Below, one piece after another: positions 54,791-64,000 of a stretch of 64,000 nucleotides of DNA. Origin of the DNA: Acheta domesticus. Lineage: Eukaryota > Arthropoda > Insecta > Orthoptera > Gryllidae. The DNA lies in the NCBI GenBank assembly GCA_031308135.1, contig JAHLJT010009355.1:5703217-5767216 (forward strand), given 5' to 3'. How positions within the stretch are numbered: the first letter of the stretch is position 1; each line of letters begins with the position of its first letter. The notes under the pieces were generated by a model. That model was not told the DNA's origin and did not search any database. It worked only from the letters and a program-made list of their open reading frames with translations. The position numbers and the translations under genes were made by a program.

Positions 54791-55500
54791 AAGACGCATA
54801 CTACTTGCCGCAGAAGAAAAATGTATACCTTATTCTGGCATTAAGGTCAAACAAGATTGACATTTTTGTAGGACAGCCACGGTTTTCTTGAAAATGTATA
54901 AACCAACAAATTTAAAACATACGTGTAACGCTACGTTTTGAAGACACGAGCATACGCGAGTGAATTAATCGAAAGTGACAAACACGCGAGTTTAAAGTAA
55001 TTTAACAACTGTTCTGGGTAGACTTAGGTGAGAGTAATATTCAACATGAATTTAATTTATGTTTCTATTCATTTTCAACAATTACACTAGTTCACTTTCA
55101 ACGAGACTGGCTTTCTTACTTCCGAACTTCATAAAAGGTGATGAAAACTTTCCGTCATTTGTTTTGCTTTGTCGTTTTCCGCGCGTCACTTTGTGCTACA
55201 TTCCCGTCATTACGCACCTTGATAACCCCTTTCCCCGCAGCTTTCAAACTTCTATATTCTACAGAACGCCTGCGTTTTAGGAGGATATCTTCAAATCAAC
55301 ATTACAAGCAAATGTAAAAGAAAGATTTCTTGAGTACAGGGTTTATTAATGTATTAGAATCGCAAACATATTTGTGTAATAAAAATGGCACCGCTGCGGC
55401 GCGCTGCCTACAACACTTATACGTTACTGAAGGGTAAATTCTTCTTTTAAGATATGAAATATTCTGCGAGATGTAAGATAATACAACCGAATTTAAAAGA
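54791..55500. other. Host DNA, no gene seen
   Basis: AT-rich. One 73-codon frame (55,059-55,280) has no recognisable product. Confidence 0.45.
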
Positions 55501-55512
55501 TTGAAAAAATAT

Positions 55513-55604
55513 ACGGTAGTGTTCGGTTGTCATCGTTTGGCGTTCTGGTTGCTTTGAAAAAAGATACGGTAGTGTTCGGTTGTCATCGTTTGGCGATCTG
55601 GCAA
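55513..55604. repeat. 52-bp tandem duplication
   Basis: 'acggtagtgttcggttgtca' begins at 55,513 and 55,565, each followed by 'tcgtttggcg.tctgg'. Confidence 0.85.
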
Positions 55605-57150
55605 GAAACCTTTATGTATGATTTCTTCCGCATCAAAGAAAGCGATGAGCAGGATCCTGACACGGATCACCTGCATGAGCACATTTCGCCTCCTCAGAGA
55701 TTCTGCCCCTTTCTACTCCAAGTTCCGGCATTTTGTTAGCGGTTCATCTGGAAAGCATCATATTCTGTCCCCTTCTATACAGCAAGACTAGCAGGGATTG
55801 ATATGAGGCGATCTGTTGAGATCTTCGGAGTCTTCCACTCTGCAATGTTTTAGATCGTCAATGTGTGCAGAACTAAGTCACATAAGCATTGCAAAGCGGC
55901 ACAAACTGACAATACATTTTTTGCACATTTTTCTGTTAGGGCAAGATACACAGGAATTTCAGGAACTGCAGTGAACTCCTCAGCAAGCCCGGTATATGCA
56001 CAGCGATAATGTCGAAGAATTTCAATTACTTTCTGAATATTTACTTCGACTCGATTGGGCCATGTGGATCTCTTCAAAGCTCTTTCACCATCACGAATCA
56101 TTTAACACCACTTTAAAATGGTATTACGACTTATAGCTTCTCTACCATATACATTTTGCATCGCTTGAAATGTTTCTGGGACAATTTTACCCAATTTAAA
56201 ACAATCTTAATGTTCACACGTTGCTCCTCCCTTTCTTTCTTGACAGATTGTATGAGAAAACCAGTTAGGCCATCGCTTCGAGTTTATTACCGAAGGAATT
56301 GAACATACCAATTAACACATTTATCCATTCCGAGATGGCAACAGGGATTACAAGGAAATAAATCAGTCCCCTTTCCTATGGGTTAGAAGATGTGTGTTTC
56401 TGGTGTAATATATACCATCATTTAAACAACTTGAACTGATGTATTTCAAAACAATTAAAAACTGCAATATGAATTTCTATTCTTCTATAGACCACAAATA
56501 AATGAATGACCATTTGCATTCATGTGTAGGTAAGTACGAGATATTAATAAAATATACGTCCATATAATGAGCAAGCCCGTTTCATAAATATAGTTTGTAG
56601 CAATTAAGGGACCCGACTCGAGAATCGAGAACCGGAGACACGAGAATCCTCCTCGAAGGAAAGAAACAACAAAACGCAAACGAGTACAAATCCTCAGCAA
56701 AAGATTCGAAAATATTCTCACTAATTCACAATGAAAAATGAAGGGAATTTTGTAAAGCAGCTCTTCTTAGAAAACACATAGCATTTTTTCTTACATGAAA
56801 GCTGGCGCATAAACCACCTTCCTAGTATAGAAGACTAAATGTAATGTTTCATCCCTACATTTTTTTGAAATCTGAACTAGTGCCAAAACACAAACCAAAT
56901 GAATGTAAAAATACACTTTTACTAAGGACTAAAAACTAATTTTTGGCTAATTTGAACAATATTTTATTTACGCAGTTCAAAATCGTTTAATACGTCTCTC
57001 GAATCTCATCGTCCTGAAAAATAAAGATCATAAAGAATAGATTTCAATTATGGTAATCCATTTCGATAATAATTGTGATTGATTTGTAGTGATTCTGGGT
57101 GCGTCAACTGCTAAGTTCGTTAGTTCCGTAGGAGTGCTGCGTATTTTTTG
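55605..57150. other. Host DNA, no gene seen
   Basis: AT-rich. The minus frame 55,850-56,101 has no recognisable product. Confidence 0.45.
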
Positions 57151-57289
57151 CTCGGGAGGTGGCGGTGATCTTTGATGGCGAATATCCCGCCCCTATCTAC
57201 CGCCAACTAGCGGCGTTTTCCTCAACTACGTATCTCCCTCCAGCAGAGTACGGCCTCAGTCGGGACAAGCTCTATATTCCCGACCGCTT

Positions 57290-57600
57290 TCCCGTCATTC
57301 GTGGTAGTGTAGGACATGTGTGTGTGTGTAAGGAAGGGGTAGGATAGGACAAGGAATGGGAAGGAATGATCGCGCGCGGTCCAATTGGTAGTGTACTGCT
57401 CCGGCATTCGCCTGGGATTGATAAGAGAAACCACGGAAAAATAACCGATCTGGACAATCGGCCCCTAGAAGAATCCCCAAGACAGCGACAGAACTGTACC
57501 TTGCTATGTGGCCAGTGTTGAAAATGCTGCCGCCTTCGGGACTCGAACCCTAGGACCTCCCGGTAAGAGGCACTGCAGTAGCTTAACAATCAGAGTAATA
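57290..57600 (-). mobile_element. tRNA-derived SINE
   Basis: On the minus strand the head resembles a tRNA: 'gttaagctactgcagtgcc' (box A-like) and an exact B box GGTTCGAGTCCC at 57,549-57,538. An unrelated body ending in a 'gcgcgatc...ccttgtcctatcc' stretch and a (CA)n-type tail follows. A related 3' half is at 61,393-61,500. Box A and B are internal RNA polymerase III promoter elements. Confidence 0.72.
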
Positions 57601-57724
57601 AGCCGATTTTTTGTTTTAATTTGGGAAGAATTATTTCCTACCTTTAGTTGATCGAGCTTTTTTTCTTTTGTAAGGGAACAATGCTCAATAATCGCTCCCT
57701 GAAATAAAATAGTAGGAAGAAACA

Positions 57725-58050
57725 GAATTCTGATTGTAAGAGCGGGAGCGGGCGGTGGGCGGTGGGCGGGGCGGCATCCGCGCCTGGCATTTGATGGGAA
57801 GTGCGGGCGGCGCCCCCTCGCCGCGCCGGGGTCCCAAAGGTCGCCGTGCACCCGTGGGCCTCCGTCGAGAGAGAAAGTCGGTTCGGTCCCCGCGCGTGTA
57901 TTTATAGATGCGAGCTCAATGGCGTCATCCACGCGCCGGAGCTGTGGTGTCCTTTGCAGGCTGTCTGCGCCGCGCCGCTCCCCGCTTCCTGTTTACAAGC
58001 ATCCACGGCGGCGCCCACAACTCCAACCGGCGGCTGGAGGCGCTCGCGTC
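57725..58050. other. CpG-rich segment with TATA-like element
   Basis: About 325 bp of CpG-rich sequence containing 'gcgtgtatttatagatgcg' near 57,892-57,910, a TATA-like element in GC context, followed by 'ctcaatggcgtc'. It looks like a host promoter and first exon on the plus strand, but no donor-exon chain can be shown. Confidence 0.4.
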
Positions 58051-60200
58051 AACAACACCTTAGAATTTCAGCTGCCTCAAGCGCGCTCCGGTTAGCCTCA
58101 CAACACATCCATTTACTTTAATTCTGGCACTTCTAATGCTCCCCTCCCCGCTGGAACCTTCTTGCTTTTAAATATTGCCACGTATCCTCAGGCAGAATGG
58201 AACTAATTCAAAATTGTTTTTCGTGAATATTATTAAATGTTTTAGAGGAAAAACGAAGCATTTTTGAAGGCTCAAATTTAGCTACACGCTACATATAGAC
58301 ATGTAAATTACATGTTGACTGTATCAACAAGAAATCGACAATCGTCGACAAGAAATAGTTCGTTATTAATGCACAGAACGATAATTTTTGCGAACAGAAG
58401 GATTTTTGTAGAGCAAAATGGTGTCATTAAATGTAAATAATTCATAAGAGATGCAGAATCAGGTAAAGTCATTAGGAAGACTAGCTGGCGTTGAATAACT
58501 GTCAAACCTAAGATAAACTACTGTTGTTCACCTTTTACTTACCAACGCTTTTGGGTATTCCTCATACGGAAGTGATCACCTACAAATAACAATTATAACT
58601 GAAAGATATCACCTACGTGTATAAGAGTATTCGTTGATACATTTGCAATATTACATTTAACACAAACTTCAAAATCAAAACAAGACAATATTTATATACA
58701 ATGTAATTTCCACAGATTTTTTTTTCTCCGGTAGTTACCGCTTCTCTGAAAAATAATATTAATCCATTTAACCTTCAGTTTTTCAGAGCCAATAATGCGG
58801 TAATGTATTCAGCAAGAGGGCACCTGGAGACTTTTCTATCACTCTAAAATTCAACGATCAGACAAAATCAATTACACAAGCCTTTCACTGCCGCTTTTTT
58901 TCTACTAAATGACTTGCGAATTGTTTCCTCGTATTTGCTTTGCATGGTAACGATGTTCATCAAATTGAGAGTGATTAATAAGTGATTGAGAGCACGAAGT
59001 TATTTTCACAAACAGGAAATAAACAAGCACTGATATTAACCGTGTAGGGATTTTCGTCTTGTGAAGACCGTCCTGTCACAGCGCATCACGGGACACAGAG
59101 CAGAAGACTAGTAAAGGGCGAACAACCATAATCTTCTGCCTTTTCTTTGAGCCCTGGTTTTAGCAAATACTTAGAGCCGCAATGCTTTCCGTTTCGATAA
59201 AGGATTTCAAGATTTCAGGAGTTGAGTCCGGTCGGCGGGCTGGCCTGGCCACCGAGGCGATTCTCGAACTGTGACGAGGACAGCGAGAGGCAGTGGCCGC
59301 GGAAGATCAGCGACCGCTTACCCCTTGCGACACGTTTACGACGCCTTTTACGAACGTAAAAAAATTTATATCCGGCTGTTAAACGCGTAGAGGTGCTGGC
59401 GGACTTGGAGCGCGTAATTCGTACTGACACGATTGTCAGTGAATTTGGAACGGCGCGTTCTGAAGGTGGTAAGGAAAACGGTCGACGGAGAGGCCAACGC
59501 GCTCACAGAATTCAAATATCAAACGATGTGTTTTGAAATTATAAACTGGATCACGAAATTGCGTCACGCTAATACATATGTATTGGGTAACGTGATAAAA
59601 TATTGTAGGTGTTTGTACGTGTCATAGAAACTGTATCAATTCAAATATATTTGAGAAAAACACTCATGTTTAAAAATCTATGTTACCGTTGTCGCAAGCT
59701 GCAACAAAAATGTGTCATTATTTACAATCAATTAATGTATTCTAAGAAAGGCGATCACAATTGCATCAATGCACGATTTGAGACGCAAGTGAATGAGTAC
59801 ACAGAAAATTCCAAAATATAACAATAAGTCTAGAACTTAAATTTTACAGTCATTGAGTTATGTAAGATTAAATTCAGATGTGTGAGAACTCTCTTGAAGA
59901 ATTGTCACTTCATACTAGCTTACTCATGAGACGTTTTACAACTAATTGAACTCACTATGAGAGATTGGGGCTGCGTGAAGTTAAAAGTTGTAAATGCAGT
60001 TGCGATTTGTAAGTAGAGTTTGAAAATTGTACATGAAGGGTGAAGAAAATCAAATCACTTCCTTCTGAAGGGGGAAATTGAAGCCACTCTAAACGGATGA
60101 GTGCAATAATTCACTTAAAATAGTTCTTGTCATAATTTTCACAAGAACACATGCGATGAGAAACGCTGGACCATTTCTGTCGCCCAAAGAAAATGTGAGG
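58051..60200. other. Host DNA, no gene seen
   Basis: AT-rich; frames up to 71 codons without recognisable product. Confidence 0.5.
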
Positions 60201-60279
60201 TTCATGTGGAAAAATGGCAGGTACAGGAACTGTTTCAAACACTTGGAGAGTTGCGGAAAAAAGTCCCAAAGGCGTGCCC

Positions 60280-60670
60280 TCGTTGAGAGTCACGTGCGCC
60301 TCGAAGAACGAAACCAAGCCCCTCAAGAGCCAATTAGCATGTGAGCGCAACGAACGGCCGCTGCGCGCAGGGCCTGGTTGGGCGGCCGGCGCAGTTGGTC
60401 GGCGGGGCGGTCAGCGGGCGAGTTGAAAAACGCGAGTGGCGATGCCCGCGCCGAGGCGCGAAAAAAGCACGTGCGGCGACGGCGACGGCGACGGAGGCGG
60501 CGTTGGGTCCATTTGAGAAGTTGCCCAATTGCTCACGAGGGGCGCCGCTCCGCGCGCCGAGGGGCCGACGCGCGCGTCGTGTGCACTTCCGGGGCTTCAA
60601 ACGGGAACAGCGCGCCGGGCACTCACCCGGGCTCTGATGCAACTCGCAACTCCACGCAGGATTTTGGTTC
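60280..60670. other. CpG-rich segment
   Basis: About 390 bp with strong CpG content and a '(cggcga)n' run near 60,475-60,500. Frames are open on both strands, so coding is not shown. A promoter-type CpG cluster of a host gene is the best guess. Confidence 0.35.
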
Positions 60671-61392
60671 GGCGACGGCTCGTTTCCACTTTCAGCTGCA
60701 CTTGGTATCCAGTCACGGTACCAACTGGCTCTTCTTTGGAGACGCAAATAATGACATCAAATAGGTGAATACGATACAATAATTAGTTAATTGGAGACCA
60801 TATATTATTATTATTAATATTATACTCTTTAGGGAAATACTTGTCAGTTGTGCATACAACATATTTGACACGTTTGAAGATCATGACACAACAAACAGAT
60901 CACTGCTACACGCGTTATGGTCGTTTGTAGCTCGGCAATGATGCGTTGTTTTGCCCTTCATGCTATGGCCAGGGTTTTGTGGGGAGTTGAGTTCTGCAAT
61001 GACACGAGCTTTAGGGAGACACGCAGGGGACATGTGGGAAAATGATGAGAGACATCTGGTGGACAGATGGGGTAATGAAGGTGGACAAGTGGGGTGGAGG
61101 AACTTTTTTTTAAAATTTTTTGTACAAACTGAGAATTTCTAAATTTTCTATGTCTTTTTTTAGATTTAGCTCTTTCGAGAGCTTCCTCTCCATAGCATGG
61201 ACCGGCTTAGGTGGCACGGGCATCAACTGATGCCATGAGCGGCAGTCCCAGGCCTCTGAGCGGCAGTCCCAGGCTTCCACTGCCGTCAACACTGGGTACA
61301 GAGCTAGGTCGAGTTCAGGTGCTGTCTGGAAGTGAATTCTAGCGGCCGGCTGCTCTGATAAGTAGTTTTGCGTAGTTTCTCCAATTAACACC
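60671..61392. other. Host DNA, no gene seen
   Basis: AT-rich with a small duplicated 'ctgagcggcagtcccaggc' pair at about 61,236-61,275. Confidence 0.45.
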
Positions 61393-61620
61393 AGGAGAAG
61401 GCCGGAGCACTACCCTAAAAAACGGACCATGGACTGCGCGCGATCTTTTCTTTCTCTTCCTTGTCCTATCCTCACACACATACATTCACGTACTCTATCC
61501 TACTACACGTGTGGGAACCTAGAACTTGGTGGGAGATGCCAGGTCGGGGCCGGCGAGCTGACGCATATCGGCGCCGGATCTCCCCATCCAACGGGAGAAG
61601 ATCCCAGGCGCCTCCAGCTC
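61393..61620 (+). mobile_element. Second, partial SINE copy
   Basis: Shares 'gccggagca.tac.ct', 'ggac..cgcgcgatc', 'ttccttgtcctatcct' and a (CA)n-like stretch with the reverse complement of 57,340-57,415, in the opposite orientation to that copy. The tRNA-like head is not evident here. Confidence 0.6.
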
Positions 61621-62463
61621 AAAAGCAAGCATTACGCTTATGGCATTAATGTCCTTAGCAGATGGTTAGTCAGGAATCACATCATTTATGTAAAATTAAA
61701 TTGAAGGAAAAATAAATAATCGTTCTCGATAAAATCAGGAGTTTGATTTTCTGTCAAATTAATCTCAACGCTTAGCACTATTAGAACATTTCTTTCGCAC
61801 AGTACTGGTCCCATAATTCTGTAACGCACTCAGGGGCTGGCCGTACAAAGTTGCGTTCTACTATAAAGTGATTTTCACTTTAGAACAGTAATTTGCGAAG
61901 TGTGGAGTTTTCGTAAGGATCCAGTTATCCAGTTTCGTACGGTTACAGTGTGTGTGTGCTACAGATGTATGTTTGTGTGTACTTTGGCACAACAGCTCTT
62001 TAGAGCTAACGTCTACCAGCGGCGATGGGTTAAGGCGTACGTGTGGTTAGCACATAGCCATGTGCGTTAAGATAAAGTGCGAATATGGCTAATTACCGAA
62101 TTAATATTCACATTATCCAAAATGGGTGGATAAGTACGGATAGGAACAGCTTCGAAACATACTTCAGATTTAAGCGAGATGAAGCTGACATGAGCCAACA
62201 CGCATTCGCAAGGATAAGTGATGAAAGGACGGGACGGTGATGGGGAATAGCAGATACGTGATACACAGGGTGCAGATGGGGTGATTCTAAGGCTAGTGAG
62301 AGACAAGGCCTGTCAGTCAAGTTCCAGCGTCAGTCGAGTTTTTCTATTACACGATAGCACCAAACCTAACCTCACTTCATCTCAGTTGACGCTTTCTTAC
62401 ATTGTTTGGAGTTGGCGAAGAGGCTCCAGGCTAGGCGATTTACATAATCATCAACTTGAATCT
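61621..62463. other. Host DNA, no gene seen
   Basis: AT-rich; no supported feature. Confidence 0.5.
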
Positions 62464-62471
62464 GTGCAACG

Positions 62472-62736
62472 CAAGGGCGGATCCAGCCGACCATTTTCTT
62501 TGGGGGGGGGGCATCATATATTTTTGTTAAATAATAAACATATTTATTATACTGTATATTATTGTCGTAGTGTTTGTATCATAATACACAATATAATAGT
62601 TTAAATAATTACATAATTTTAATATAAATAAATATTTAAATCAAATGTGCCATATAAAGGAAGGTAACAAACGAAACCCCTAGACCTTTCGGGGAGGGGG
62701 CATGGCCCTTATGCCCCCCCCCTGGATCCGCCACTG
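62472..62736. mobile_element. hAT-type MITE with exact 8-bp target duplication
   Basis: A 265-bp element bounded by CAAGGGCGGATCCAG on the left and the complement of CAGTGGCGGATCCAG on the right, with G-runs just inside both ends and an AT-rich centre without ORF. The flanks at 62,464-62,471 and 62,737-62,744 are both GTGCAACG. Eight-base duplications and this kind of terminal repeat are typical of hAT elements. The exact duplication means a fairly recent insertion. Confidence 0.9.
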
Positions 62737-63048
62737 GTGCAACGCATAATTCAGACTTATTTTTAGGCCAAAATACTTCCAGCGAACACTCAAGACACAC
62801 GTACTCACACAATCACCTTATTTTAGCAAGCGCCAAGTGACATACATTAGCCAAATTATTCTTTCTTCGTCATTAATACTGCTTTATCCAAACTGTCTGG
62901 TAAAAATGCATTATTAACATTATCCATACTTCGTTTTTTATCCTTAACACATGTATTTCGATATCGGTTGCTAATTGAACTACAAAACGACATGGATTAC
63001 AAACATGATTAAATGTTTTCATTCTTTGCAATTTATAACACCATAATA

Positions 63049-63649
63049 CAGACGACACCTGTTATAGTGAACCTAAATCAATGGTCCCGTTTCACTTACA
63101 ATGCAAATACACATAAGAAGATTCGGTTATAGTGAACCTGAACCTTGATTACAGTGAACCTCGGTTATAGAAAATACGACCTGGAAATGAATTCCCTCCT
63201 GGAGAAGAATATATCACTTCAGTACCACAAATTCCAATACTAGGCAGCTTGAAAAAAATATCGGCCGAAAGTCGTATTATGAAGAATGGGACTTGCAAGA
63301 AGCCTTGAAGGGTGTAAAGATTGCATTACGTCACTTAGAGACGGTGGACAATGCAGAATCAATTATTGAGACAACACGAACTCTGGGGAAGGATCTAAAG
63401 AAATTACTAATGAAAAACGTACGAAGCAAACTATTAAAAATAATTGATTTTTTAAGAACAAATAAAGATATTGAAATTTTCAGTTCGGGCAGTTAATGTA
63501 TTTTACTGTATCTATATATTAATAAAATCAATGATAGTGGAGAAATCCCATTTAATTTTGACATCATTGGGATGTAGGTTGACACCTCTGTTATAGTGAA
63601 CCAAAAAATGTTAGTTCCCCAGAAGTTCACTATAACCGAAGTCCGACTG
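63049..63649. mobile_element. Tigger/pogo-type (Tc1-mariner superfamily) remnant
   Basis: A 601-bp element flanked by TA. The ends CAGACGACACCTGTTATAGT and the complement of CAGTCGGACTTCGGTTATAG share the 'CAG.CG.C......GTTATAGTGAAC' pattern of Tigger ends, with more 'ggttatagtgaacc' motifs just inside the left end. A 67-codon plus frame at 63,293-63,496 ('EALKGVKIALRHLETVDNAE...') resembles the extreme C-terminus of Tigger transposases. The element is internally deleted and cannot move itself. Confidence 0.75.
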
Positions 63650-63846
63650 TAATACACAATATCCGAACATCTTTTAGGAACAACTAAGACGCGACAGTTC
63701 TGTCTTATAAACTCCCGCATTATTATTATGCTTGTTATTACTTCTCATGTTGATTTTATAAAGCTACTCTCAAAACTAAATATTATTTTCCCTTCGTAAA
63801 GTTGGAAATAAGAATTGTTTACGCAGGCTAAGTTCTTCCTTTGCAG

Positions 63847-64000
63847 CACGAAGCGCGCTGCAGCCGGAGATGGCCTCACACAAATTTGGCAGCACTTGCG
63901 CAAGGGCTTGGGGGCAGCGGAGGCGGCGCCGGGCGATAACCTCTTTCTCTCGGCGGCGGCGGGCGGCGGCGGTAGCTTCAGCGCAAGCAACGAAGAGCCA
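63847..64000 (+). CDS. Possible internal exon of a host gene (partial, runs off the window)
   Basis: After 'aagttcttcctttgcag', a good 3' splice site, GC-rich sequence stays open to the window end in the frame starting at 63,848. It encodes 'GDGLTQIWQHLRKGLGAAE' and then a Gly/Ala-rich stretch. GC content rises sharply at the splice site, as expected for an exon in an AT-rich genome. I do not recognise the product. A minus-strand frame also exists (63,745-63,990) but crosses the composition boundary. Tentative. Confidence 0.35.

Noticed and set aside
55850..56101. 83-codon minus-strand ORF
   Set aside because: No recognisable domain, no splice context, average composition; could be a worn transposon fragment but I cannot support it.

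Overview
The window is eukaryotic, most likely arthropod (probably insect) DNA. It is AT-rich and mostly non-coding, with relics of non-LTR, SINE, hAT and Tigger-type elements and a long satellite array. A compact, GC-rich, gene-dense block of about 23.4 kb sits inside it. The arthropod call is inference from the repeats, the TATA/TCAGT-type core promoters and the short GT-AG introns; no host gene in the window settles the species.

Layout. 1-5,950: host DNA with a LINE relic, a diverged tandem pair and one copy of a 1.1-kb host repeat. 5,951-17,945: about 92 monomers of a 128-136-bp satellite with higher-order structure. 18,629-19,278 and 42,666-43,131: the second copy of the 1.1-kb host repeat, split by the insertion. 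19,285-42,659: a full-length Polinton/Maverick (adintovirus-like) element with 6-bp target-site duplications and terminal inverted repeats. 43,132-64,000: host DNA with a 100-N gap, a LINE 3' relic, a tRNA-type SINE and a partial second copy, several isolated CpG-rich segments, a hAT-type MITE with an exact 8-bp duplication, a Tigger/pogo remnant and a possible host exon running off the right edge.

The Polinton carries the hallmark set: protein-primed DNA polymerase B (one small intron), retrovirus-type integrase with a C-terminal chromodomain-like end, the conserved ORF upstream of integrase, FtsK/HerA-type packaging ATPase, adenain-like cysteine protease fused to a hydrophobic Gly/Ala region, double-jelly-roll major capsid protein, penton-like minor capsid protein, a PLA2-domain virion protein and a fibre-like repeat protein. 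Polymerase and integrase would copy and insert the element; the morphogenesis genes imply that it descends from, or still is, a virion-forming entity. Accessory genes are less well known: a Cys-rich family (one single-domain gene and one spliced double-domain gene), a DVQG-type exonuclease-like gene, two ankyrin genes plus a decayed third copy, two paralogous genes of about 262 and 273 residues with acidic or Ser-rich tails, a spliced OB-fold-like gene with a 5'UTR intron, and a Pro-rich repeat ORF.

Polymerase, integrase, protease and most accessory genes are intact. The ATPase, PLA2, fibre, penton, the ORF upstream of integrase and the first 170 bp of the major capsid gene are broken by many single-base frameshifts, so this copy is either partly decayed or carries clustered sequence errors.
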